A DNA stretch of 6,863 bases from Kiritimatiellota bacterium. GTDB lineage: Bacteria > Verrucomicrobiota > Kiritimatiellia > RFP12 > UBA1067. Positions 1 through 5,279 of the stretch are shown here, in pieces. The position numbers and the translations under genes were made by a program. Under the pieces are notes generated by a model that saw only the letters and a list, made by a program, of their open reading frames with translations, searched no databases and was not told where the DNA came from. Positions within the stretch are counted from its first letter, which is position 1. Every line of letters begins with the position of its first letter. The stretch is from positions 1 to 6,863 of the forward strand of contig WRML01000117.1 in the NCBI GenBank assembly GCA_009777165.1, read 5' to 3'.

Positions 1-2
1 TC

Positions 3-122
3 AACTGCGTCAAGACCCACAAAAGGAAATCCGGCCTCGCATCCCCCCTGTCAAAACTCATGTTCGATTGCCTGCTCGACTGCGAAAAATTAATCCCGGT
101 GCTGAGGAATACTGAAAATTGA
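3..122 (+). pseudogene. Possible C-terminal coding fragment, unrecognised
   Basis: Frame 3 is open from the left edge for 39 codons and stops with TGA at 120-122. Its residues are basic and helical-looking (a THKRKSG stretch, then LSKLMFDCLLDCEKLIPVL). The third codon positions are mostly G or C, unlike the AT-rich minus-strand gene it overlaps tail-to-tail by about 30 bases. The composition resembles the tail of a transposase, which would fit the mobile-element debris nearby, but I do not recognise a family and no catalytic motif is visible. The 5' part lies outside the window. It could be a chance open frame. Confidence 0.25.
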
Positions 123-368
123 TTTCCCCTCGATACGCTCGTAGCAGATACGTGCAACTAATCTTTGTTGCCACGGTAACGATTCATCAACCGCAATCTC
201 ACCAAGTATGGGGATGGCATCCTTGCCGTAGTCCACGATTTTTTTTCTCACTTCCACGTAAGCGGATTCCCGTTTGGTTGATGCCTCCTCAATCAAAGGC
301 ATCAACTCCTTTTTCTCCACGGCAAACGCATTTACCGTCATCACAAGTAGTGCCAGTAACTTCTTCAT
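90..368 (-). CDS. Small exported HEAT-repeat-like protein
   Basis: This is a 92-residue protein of unknown function. It begins with a clear signal peptide: MKK, a hydrophobic core at about residues 4-13, and a likely cleavage after the AFA at 14-16, so it should be exported. The mature part is charged and helical. Residues ~37-80 (YGKDAIPILGEIAVDE, then QQRLVARICYERIEG) have the helix-turn-helix spacing of a single HEAT-like repeat, a pattern common in small exported proteins of the PVC group. The start is well supported: GGAAGGA lies six bases upstream (375-381). Its ATG overlaps the TGA of the preceding PAD fragment by four bases (ATGA), so the two are probably translated as a coupled pair. 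Base composition is more AT-rich than in the batD-sppA region. HEAT similarity is judged by eye and the function is unknown. Confidence 0.65.
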   Translation of the reverse strand: MKKLLALLVMTVNAFAVEKKELMPLIEEASTKRESAYVEVRKKIVDYGKDAIPILGEIAVDESLPWQQRLVARICYERIEGKSIFSIPQHRD

Positions 369-640
369 TTCTCATCCTTCCACTTTGTTTTTATCACGTC
401 ATTTTCCCACCATGGTGGTGTGTGCGGCAACGAACGTACTGCGGCTGTGCCGCAGTGAATCTCACCGAAGCGACAATGGTATTCCTCCCACACGTCCACG
501 GCGACAATCTGGAAGGCCTGGACGGTGGATACAAAATAATTCCTGAACGCTTGGTTTCCCGGGTCGGGGTAATAAATCTTCCCGTCCGTGTTCAAAAGAC
601 AATTGGCGAGGTTGGACGTGATGGCACAAAAGCATAACAT
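365..640 (-). pseudogene. Protein-arginine deiminase C-terminal fragment
   Basis: A 91-residue open frame matches the extreme C-terminus of peptidylarginine deiminases, Ca-dependent enzymes that convert peptidyl-arginine to citrulline. Residues 53-65 (EYHCRFGEIHCGT) correspond to the TYHIRHGEVHCGTN block around the nucleophilic cysteine of vertebrate PADs (Cys645 in PAD4); here the nucleophile is Cys63. Upstream, SNLANCLL...PDPGN (9-29) matches the VNMLVL...PKPFGP region, and WW at 77-78 matches the terminal WW. The usual Asn after HCGT is Ala. Full PAD catalytic domains are several hundred residues and also need Asp/His/Asp residues that lie upstream; those are absent, so this is a 5'-truncated remnant. 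PAD homology starts at about residue 8, and the first seven codons come from a palindrome. There is no good ribosome site, and an in-frame stop lies eight codons upstream. The family assignment is from remembered motifs, with no database search. Confidence 0.62.
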
Positions 641-648
641 GCTTTTGT
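626..648. repeat. Perfect 10-bp palindrome at PAD-fragment start
   Basis: ACAAAAGCAT at 626-635 and ATGCTTTTGT at 639-648 are exact reverse complements separated by only three bases. The ATG of the PAD fragment (638-640) lies inside it. The palindrome sits exactly between the period-7 repeat and the first PAD-like codon. Confidence 0.85.
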
Positions 649-675
649 ACTTAGTTTCCAGTTTTTAGTTTTTAG
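648..675. repeat. Degenerate 7-bp tandem repeat
   Basis: Four consecutive 7-bp units read TACTTAG, TTTCCAG, TTTTTAG, TTTTTAG on the plus strand. The period is exact and all units end in AG. It is adjacent to the 626-648 palindrome and lies immediately upstream (minus strand) of the PAD fragment. It is noncoding, with in-frame stops. Confidence 0.7.
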
Positions 676-683
676 AAAATGCG

Positions 684-782
684 TCACGGTTGCTTGGTTG
701 GCTTGATGATTTTCGTGCTGAGGCGGAAGGGAGGCTCTTCAGGTACAGGTGGTGGCGCACGATGCTCGAGAACGAATACCAT
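684..782 (-). CDS. Short Pro-rich ORF, unrecognised
   Basis: A 32-codon ORF starts at ATG 780-782 and ends at TGA 684-686. A GGGAGG Shine-Dalgarno-like sequence lies at 794-799, eleven bases upstream (GGAGGA in the same place leaves ten). The product has a hydrophobic start (MVFVLEH), a proline-rich middle (APPPVPEEPP) and a basic end (KIIKPTKQP). The frame is open further upstream and, if the IS630 element is removed, continues across the TA target site for about 13 more codons before a stop. It may be a tiny gene or the tail of a broken one. I do not recognise it. Confidence 0.27.
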   Translation of the reverse strand: MVFVLEHRAPPPVPEEPPFRLSTKIIKPTKQP

Positions 783-803
783 ATCAGGTTTTTCCTCCCG
801 TAC

Positions 804-1980
804 TATTGTCTATCCGCATAAACTAGCCAAAGTATTTGTAATTTGTGAGCCGTAGACCTCCCGTTTCTTCCAAACAAACGGCTCCGCGGATTCATTGTAG
901 GCCTTTATGTAAGCCTCAATCGCCCGGGCCAAGGCGTCCGTGTCATCAAAACTCGCACCGCGCAACACCTTCCTCGACAGGAGGTTGAACCATATCTCAA
1001 CCTGGTTCAGCCAGCTTGCCGAGGTGGGCGTGTAATGAAACGTCACGTTGGGGTGAGCCGCCAGCCACTCGTCACACCGCTTGTGAATGCAGTAATTGTC
1101 CAGAATCACATGGTAATGCGCCGTTTCCGAAGACGGGAGCTCGCTGAGCACATCATCCATAAAGGAAAGGAAATCCACGCGCCTTTTCCTTTTCGCCGTG
1201 CGCCCGTGCAGAAGGCCCGTGGCCACCTCAAGCGCCGCGAAAAGGGTTTGCGTCCCGTTGCGCCGGTACGTGCTTTTCACGGCCTTGACCATCTTCCCGC
1301 TGCGGGTCTTGACATACCCCGTCGTCCGGGACAACGCCTGGATGCCGGGTTTCTCGTCCACCGACAGCACAACGGCGTTTTCCGGGGGGTTCAGATACAG
1401 CCCGACGATGTCCGCGGCTTTCGCCGTGAACTCCGGGTCGGTGCTGACGCACCAGGTGCGCATGCGCGCAAGCTGGACGCCTTCCTTTTTCAGCAGGCGC
1501 TGCACGGCGTCCCCGGACGTGTTGAGCGCGGACGCAAGCAGCGGCCCGTCCCACCGCGCATACGGGTGGGGCGGCGCCTCGCTTAACTTTTGAAGGACGG
1601 AGGCCCTCCATGCCGCGCCGTACGTGACGGGCTTTCCGGGGCGCGGCGCGTCACGCAGGCCGGCCACGCCCTCCGCCTCGAAGCGGCCGCGCCATTTGAT
1701 GATGACATCGGCCTGTTCCCCGAGTTCGCTTGCGATGTCTTTTATTTGCTTTCCGTCCAGGCACCCGAGCACGATGCGTGAGCGCCGGACGAGCCTTGCC
1801 TCTTCGCTGTGGCTCTTGGCCATGGTTTCCAATGTTTGACGGGTTTTCCCGTCGCATTCGATTCGCTTTGCCTTGCGTGCCATCGTCGACTCCTTTTGTG
1901 GATCGGGTTGAAAGAGAAAGAGTATACGGCATGGCTCGTCGAAAAACAATAATTATTTTTATTTACGCTGATAGACACTA
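804..1980 (-). mobile_element. IS630-family insertion sequence, apparently intact
   Basis: The element proper spans 806-1978 (1173 bp) and is flanked by the TA dinucleotide duplication typical of IS630/Tc1-mariner elements (804-805 and 1979-1980). The ends are imperfect inverted repeats: 806-823 and the reverse complement of 1961-1978 agree at 14 of 18 positions, sharing TGTCTATC.GC.TAAA. A single full-length transposase gene fills it on the minus strand, with its TAG stop inside the terminal repeat at 810-812. Length, gene layout and target site are all normal for the family, so it may still be able to move. Confidence 0.9.
810..1883 (-). CDS. IS630-family DDE transposase
   Basis: This 357-residue transposase cuts and joins the element's ends at TA sites. 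The N-terminal ~85 residues form the helix-turn-helix DNA-binding region (KQIKDIASELGEQADVIIKW at 45-64, then GLRDAPRPGKP). The catalytic domain carries all three acidic residues: Asp176 in LSVDEKPG, Asp262 in VILDNYCIHK and Glu296 in SWLNQVEIWF, with 33 residues between the last two, as in IS630/Tc1-mariner enzymes. I chose the ATG at 1881-1883 because AAAAGGAG sits about seven bases upstream and the protein then begins MARKAKRIE, normal for the family. A longer frame to 1949 adds 22 residues without support. No frameshift or missing motif is visible, so the gene looks functional. Confidence 0.93.
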   Translation of the reverse strand: MARKAKRIECDGKTRQTLETMAKSHSEEARLVRRSRIVLGCLDGKQIKDIASELGEQADVIIKWRGRFEAEGVAGLRDAPRPGKPVTYGAAWRASVLQKLSEAPPHPYARWDGPLLASALNTSGDAVQRLLKKEGVQLARMRTWCVSTDPEFTAKAADIVGLYLNPPENAVVLSVDEKPGIQALSRTTGYVKTRSGKMVKAVKSTYRRNGTQTLFAALEVATGLLHGRTAKRKRRVDFLSFMDDVLSELPSSETAHYHVILDNYCIHKRCDEWLAAHPNVTFHYTPTSASWLNQVEIWFNLLSRKVLRGASFDDTDALARAIEAYIKAYNESAEPFVWKKREVYGSQITNTLASLCG

Positions 1981-2017
1981 GCTCATCTTCTTCTCTCCTG
2001 TTTCATCAGGTTGTGAT

Positions 2018-2045
2018 TTGATGTTCTTTGAGAATTTGTTATACT
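2018..2045 (+). promoter_or_regulatory. Candidate sigma70-type promoter
   Basis: TTGATG (2018-2023) and TATACT (2040-2045) are separated by 16 bases and face the IS5-type remnant at 2166. The -10 hexamer matches 5 of 6 consensus positions. It lies in pre-IS630 sequence. This is a prediction from sequence only. Confidence 0.35.
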
Positions 2046-2098
2046 GGCCGGCTATGAGGGCGAAATGCACAAAAAGAGCAAAAAGGGGTAGACAGGAA

Positions 2099-2136
2099 CT
2101 GCAAGGTTTAATACTATATGATCTGAAACCTTGCAG
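2099..2136. repeat. Perfect 11-bp inverted repeat
   Basis: CTGCAAGGTTT (2099-2109) and AAACCTTGCAG (2126-2136) are exact reverse complements around a 16-base spacer. There is no following T-tract, so it is not a standard terminator. It lies between the promoter candidate at 2018-2045 and the transposase remnant's ribosome site. It may be an operator, an attenuator-like stem or a vestige of a mobile-element end. Confidence 0.8.
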
Positions 2137-2165
2137 ATTCATCCACACGATTCAGGAGAGACCCG

Positions 2166-2483
2166 ATGTACGCTAAGCCCGCCACCGACCGGCAGCAGAC
2201 CTTCTTCTTCGGACTCGGGGACACCCTCGACCGAAACCATCCGTTCTTCCGCCGCAGGGCGGCGATCGAGCCGGTCATCGGGCACGCCAAGGCGGACCAC
2301 CGCCTCGGGCGCAACTTCCTCAAAGGCGTGGTGGGCGACGCGGTCAACGGGATGCTCGCGGCCGCCGCGGTCAACTTCAAGCGGATGATGAACAAGTGGC
2401 GGCGTGAGGCCTCCCTTTTTGTGCGTATATTCCTCCGCCTGTTTTCACCCCATCCGGTCTGCCGCTATGCCCATGCCGCGTGA
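2166..2483 (+). pseudogene. IS5-type transposase with internal deletion
   Basis: This 105-residue frame joins two separated parts of an IS5-type transposase. Residues 1-28 (ending in LGDTLDRNHPFF) resemble the family's N-terminus, where such a stretch is normally followed by LA..IDW. Residues 29-84 match the C-terminal catalytic region: RAAIEPVIGHAK has the R-x3-E-x6-K signature (Arg31, catalytic Glu35, Lys42), followed by DHRLGRNFLKGVVGDAVN and AAAAVNFKRM. The two catalytic aspartates and some 300 residues between them are missing, so it cannot transpose. The join is in frame. AGGAG at 2154-2158, seven bases before the ATG, is a good ribosome site, so the mini-protein may still be made. I could not find convincing terminal inverted repeats. 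The family call is by motif memory. Confidence 0.72.
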
Positions 2484-2507
2484 AAATGACTTTTTAAGGC
2501 TCGACTA

Positions 2508-2536
2508 TTGAGGAAAACCGAAGAATGGTCTATATT
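2508..2536 (+). promoter_or_regulatory. Candidate promoter upstream of batD
   Basis: TTGAGG (2508-2513) and TATATT (2531-2536) are spaced by 17 bases. Transcription would start near 2543, giving a ~300-base leader that contains the whole nested palindrome before the batD start I prefer. An ATG at 2543, in frame with batD, would sit at the predicted transcript start. Confidence 0.4.
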
Positions 2537-2580
2537 ATTCCCATGCCGAGAATGTCGCGCTGGCCTGTCGTGCCGGGGAT

Positions 2581-2676
2581 CTCGCACAACGGCACAACGG
2601 TTTTTAGGACAGGATTTACAGGATTTTTACAGGATGGCAATGATATGAGCGTTCTCTCGCACAAAGGCACAACGGT
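2581..2676. repeat. 21-bp direct repeat flanking ACAGGAT units
   Basis: The 21 bases at 2581-2601 recur at 2656-2676 with one difference (CTCGCACAAC versus CTCGCACAAA at the start, then GGCACAACGGT in both). Between them, ACAGGAT occurs three times (2609-2615, 2618-2624, 2629-2635) with two- and four-base spacers. Confidence 0.85.
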
Positions 2677-2843
2677 CATAAAGACATGGCTTCAGCGTTT
2701 TTCTCGCGGAGACGCAGGGATGCAGAGGCGCAGTGAAACGATTCAACGAAAATGTTGTCTGCAAAATGCTGCGTTTCTGCATCTTTGCGTCTCTGCGAGA
2801 AAGAATAAACCCTTTGTGTCCTTTGTGCCTTTGTGTAAGAAAA
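2652..2843 (+). repeat. Nested long palindrome (outer and inner stems)
   Basis: The outer arms are 2652-2684 and 2811-2843, agreeing at 26 of 33 positions as reverse complements. The inner arms are 2700-2735 and 2767-2802, agreeing at 29 of 36, around a 31-base loop. All seven inner differences become G-U wobble pairs in plus-strand RNA, so the inner stem is fully pairable as a 36-bp RNA hairpin. Arms have an internal period of about 8 (GAGACGCA, GGGATGCA, GAGGCGCA) or 9 bases (CCTTTGTGT). The right outer arm ends on the A of the batD ATG. Confidence 0.85.
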
Positions 2844-4081
2844 TGCTATTGGGGCTGCTGCTCTGCGCGGGCGCGGCGTCTGCGGCGGAAATCCGCGCGG
2901 TGCGCTTCCACACGAAGCCGGAGCACGTGTTCGTGAACCAGCCGTTCGAGCTGTGGTTCGAGATCGAGCTGCCGCTCGGGTGCGAGGCGCAGGATTTGCG
3001 CTTCTCCGAGTTCCCGGAAAGCACGGACGCGCTTTCCTTTGAGCCGTTCGCGCCGTTGCCCAAACTCCAGCGCAAGGCCGGCGACGGGAAAACGACGATA
3101 GACGTGCTGAGGTTTAAGGCACAGGCGCTGGCGACGGTCGCCGATGAGGTGTCCTTCCGCCCCCGTCTGCACGGCATGATCACGGAACGGACAGGAAACG
3201 GGTTTTTCTCCTCCTCCGTCTCGCGCTCGACACAACGTGTCGCGGAGCCGTTCACGCTCACGATCCAATCGTTGCCCGAAGCGGGCAAGCCCGAAAACTT
3301 CAGCGGTGCGGTCGGCACGGTGAAGCTGGAGGCGCAGCTTTCGTCGGCGACCGCCCAGCCGGGGGATCTCCTCACGCTTTCGGTGTCCGTGACGGGCGAC
3401 GGCGATCTGCGGAACGTCGCCATGCCCGTGCCACAGGGCGCGGAAGGGTTTAAAGTTTACCCGGTGAAGGAGAAAACCCGCGAGGTGTCCGTTTTACAGT
3501 CGGAGCAGGTTTTTATCCCGCAATCCACCAACGCGCTCGAGATCGGCGCGATCCGTTTTTCGTACTTCAACCCGGTCACGCGCAACTATGAGGAGGCGGT
3601 CGCGGGCCCGTTCCGGGTCACGTTCACGGACGCATCCGCCGTACCGAAGACCGATGCCGTGCGTGTCATTGACACGGCATCATCGTCCGGTACCGCAGGG
3701 CAGGGGGTAACGCTTGAGCAGGTCAACCACGGCGTCCGGCGGTTTGTGCCGATGCTGGTGTTCGGCTCGTTCGCGCTTGTCGCCTGTTTTGTGTTCTTCC
3801 AGCTGTACGGGGCGCACACACGCATCGGCATCGTCGCGGCGGTGGTGCTGCTCGGCATCGGGGGGGGGGTGACGTACCGCGTCCGCGCCCAGCCAGAACA
3901 GGCGACGCGTCCGACGGCCGGATACGCGGAGGTCCGTTTCGCGCCATCCGCGAACGCGAAAGTTGTCTTTGTCCTCCATCCCGACACGCCCGTCACGCCC
4001 ATCGAGACCGCCGGGGACTGGGTGCGCATCGACTACGCCGGGCGCCGCGGCTGGATGCCGTCGCGGATGTTGCACGATTGA
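2843..4081 (+). CDS. batD: BatD-like aerotolerance protein with C-terminal SH3 domain
   Basis: This 412-residue envelope protein is of the BatD/oxygen-tolerance family, usually encoded with the MoxR ATPase and the von Willebrand-domain proteins BatA/BatB. A signal peptide occupies residues 1-14 (LLGLLLCAGAASA). The extracytoplasmic part contains the family hallmark PENFSGAVG (150-158) followed by QPGDLLTLSVSVTGDGDLRN and the FIPQS...IRFSYFNP region (224-244). Two membrane segments follow (~301-323 and ~327-347), then a bacterial SH3 domain (~360-410, with VRFAPS, DWVRID and RRGWM). SH3 modules are more typical of BatE partners, so this may be a merged arrangement. No batA, batB, batC or moxR is visible next to it. 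The start is uncertain: no ribosome site precedes ATG 2843, because a palindrome abuts it. GTG 2825 or upstream in-frame ATGs at 2525 and 2543 are alternatives. The 3' end overlaps the converging apgM-like gene by 49 bases. Confidence 0.83.
   Translation: MLLGLLLCAGAASAAEIRAVRFHTKPEHVFVNQPFELWFEIELPLGCEAQDLRFSEFPESTDALSFEPFAPLPKLQRKAGDGKTTIDVLRFKAQALATVADEVSFRPRLHGMITERTGNGFFSSSVSRSTQRVAEPFTLTIQSLPEAGKPENFSGAVGTVKLEAQLSSATAQPGDLLTLSVSVTGDGDLRNVAMPVPQGAEGFKVYPVKEKTREVSVLQSEQVFIPQSTNALEIGAIRFSYFNPVTRNYEEAVAGPFRVTFTDASAVPKTDAVRVIDTASSSGTAGQGVTLEQVNHGVRRFVPMLVFGSFALVACFVFFQLYGAHTRIGIVAAVVLLGIGGGVTYRVRAQPEQATRPTAGYAEVRFAPSANAKVVFVLHPDTPVTPIETAGDWVRIDYAGRRGWMPSRMLHD
3860..3869 (+). repeat. G10 homopolymer inside batD
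   Basis: Ten consecutive G encode the GlyGlyGly and first base of Val343 at the end of the second membrane segment. The frame is correct as written, because the SH3 domain follows in frame. It is a slippage-prone site or a sequencing risk. Confidence 0.8.
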
Positions 4082-5271
4082 TGAACCCCACACAGCAGAT
4101 CCATCAGGTCAGACCCTTTGAGCAGTCCCAGCGAGCCGTGCTGCGCGGCTTCCTCGTCGAAGGTTTGCACCGCGTCGGGGGTGGCGGGCAAGGGTTGCCA
4201 CACGGCGACCGGGACAGGGGTGCGGGTATGCTTGCCGGTCGCGATCGGCACGGGGTGGTCGGGCAGGACGGCGTAGGCGACCCCCTCCCCGGCGTGGCGC
4301 ATCACGCGCCCGACAAGGCGGCGGTCGAAATCCTCGATGGTCTTGATTTTCAGGTTCAGGTCTTGAGCGTGGGAGACCTCGTCAATCGCCTCGACGTGCG
4401 CGAAGACGAAATCGTACCCGTCCCTCAACGCCTTCAGGACGGCGTCGGCCTTACCCTCGTAGTTGGTGTCAATGTAACCTGTCGCGCCAGGGACGTTGAT
4501 CACGTCCATGCCCATGCAGGCGCCGAGGCCGTTGATCACGTCCACGGCGGAGATGACGGCGGCGCGGATGGTGTAGCGTTGGCAGATGTCATGGATGGCG
4601 CCCGCCTTGCCGCCGCTCCACAGCCAGATACCGTTTGCCTCGCGCCCGGCCAACAGGTCGGCGGCGCGCGCGGTGAGGTCGCGCAGTACGGCGGCGGTGT
4701 GCTCGCCGGCAGGAGTTGTCGCGCGGGGCAGATGCCCCGCGACGGGGTTGCCGTGGTTGTCGTCGGGCTTGTCAGACGCGACATCCGCGCTGAACTCCGC
4801 CCCGGAGAGGATCAGGAGGTTGCGGTAGCTGACACCGGGGTAGAAACGGATGGTGTCCGTCCCCAGTTTCGCGTTGAGCAGCGCGACCGCCTCGTCCGCG
4901 TCGTGCTGGGCGATGTGCCCGCCGGAGAAATCGCGGAGGATGCCGTCCGCGTCAACCGTGACGATGTTCATGCGGAAGGCGATGTCGTTTGCGCCGAGCG
5001 TGATGCCTTTGCTGGCGGCCTCGAGGGGCCCACGCCCGCAGAACTCACGCGCGAGGTCGCATCCCAGCACGGACATGTTCGCCACGTCGCTGGAAGTGGG
5101 AAACCCGTCCGGCAAGGTGAGCATCGTGCCGCTGCGCCCGTTGCGGGCGATCACGTCCATGTTCGGTTTCTGCGCGGCCTGGAGGGGGGTACGGCCGCCG
5201 AGTTCGGCGATCGGCTCGTCTGCCATGCCGTCGCCGAGGAAAAGCACTGTCTGATACGGTCTTGTTTTCAT
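4033..5271 (-). CDS. apgM: ApgM/ThrB2-like phosphomutase-superfamily enzyme
   Basis: This 412-residue cytoplasmic metalloenzyme of the alkaline-phosphatase superfamily belongs to the archaeal-type, cofactor-independent phosphoglycerate mutase family (3-phosphoglycerate to 2-phosphoglycerate). Bacterial members of this branch have also been proposed to be homoserine kinases in threonine synthesis, so the substrate is open. Visible motifs are LFLGDGMADEP (metal-binding Asp14), TSSDVANMSVLGCD (probable nucleophile Ser61), DFSGGHI (114-120), HVEAIDEVSHAQD (292-304) and LPDHP...GKHT (Asp338, His339, His348). Length is normal. I chose ATG 5269-5271, just before KTRPYQTVLFLGDG. It has no ribosome site, but a TACACT -10 candidate eight bases upstream suggests a leaderless message. 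The last ~17 residues run antisense into the end of batD. It is divergent from sppA. Confidence 0.88.
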   Translation of the reverse strand: MKTRPYQTVLFLGDGMADEPIAELGGRTPLQAAQKPNMDVIARNGRSGTMLTLPDGFPTSSDVANMSVLGCDLAREFCGRGPLEAASKGITLGANDIAFRMNIVTVDADGILRDFSGGHIAQHDADEAVALLNAKLGTDTIRFYPGVSYRNLLILSGAEFSADVASDKPDDNHGNPVAGHLPRATTPAGEHTAAVLRDLTARAADLLAGREANGIWLWSGGKAGAIHDICQRYTIRAAVISAVDVINGLGACMGMDVINVPGATGYIDTNYEGKADAVLKALRDGYDFVFAHVEAIDEVSHAQDLNLKIKTIEDFDRRLVGRVMRHAGEGVAYAVLPDHPVPIATGKHTRTPVPVAVWQPLPATPDAVQTFDEEAAQHGSLGLLKGSDLMDLLCGVHQSCNIRDGIQPRRPA

Positions 5272-5279
5272 GGGGGATA

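Larger units (their letters stand above)
2484..2842. other. Repeat-rich gene-free interval before batD
   Basis: No recognisable gene lies in this 359-base stretch. It holds a promoter candidate at 2508-2536, a 21-bp direct repeat (2581-2601 and 2656-2676), three ACAGGAT units (2609-2635) and a nested palindrome (2652-2843). The frame of batD happens to stay open back to 2525, but the translated sequence is repeat-derived and not protein-like. Confidence 0.75.

Noticed and set aside
119..637. 172-codon plus-strand frame
   Set aside because: It runs antisense to the coupled minus-strand pair, whose PAD motif, signal peptide and ribosome site are much stronger evidence.
1035..1586. Plus-strand frames across the IS630 element
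   Set aside because: They are antisense to a complete transposase and rich in Arg/Pro, typical of shadow frames.
1978..2142. 54-codon minus-strand ORF ending at the IS630 target site, with a hydrophobic stretch
   Set aside because: It runs through the 11-bp inverted repeat and the upstream part of the IS5 remnant and has no ribosome site. Only its last ~30 codons look protein-like, which is too little to call.
2054..2176. 40-codon plus-strand ORF starting after the 2018-2045 promoter
   Set aside because: No ribosome site, very basic low-quality translation, and it overlaps the inverted repeat and the start of the mini-transposase.
2581..2843. CRISPR array
   Set aside because: The repeats are short-period, degenerate and palindromic over a long range, with no constant repeat and unique spacers of equal size, and no cas gene is present.
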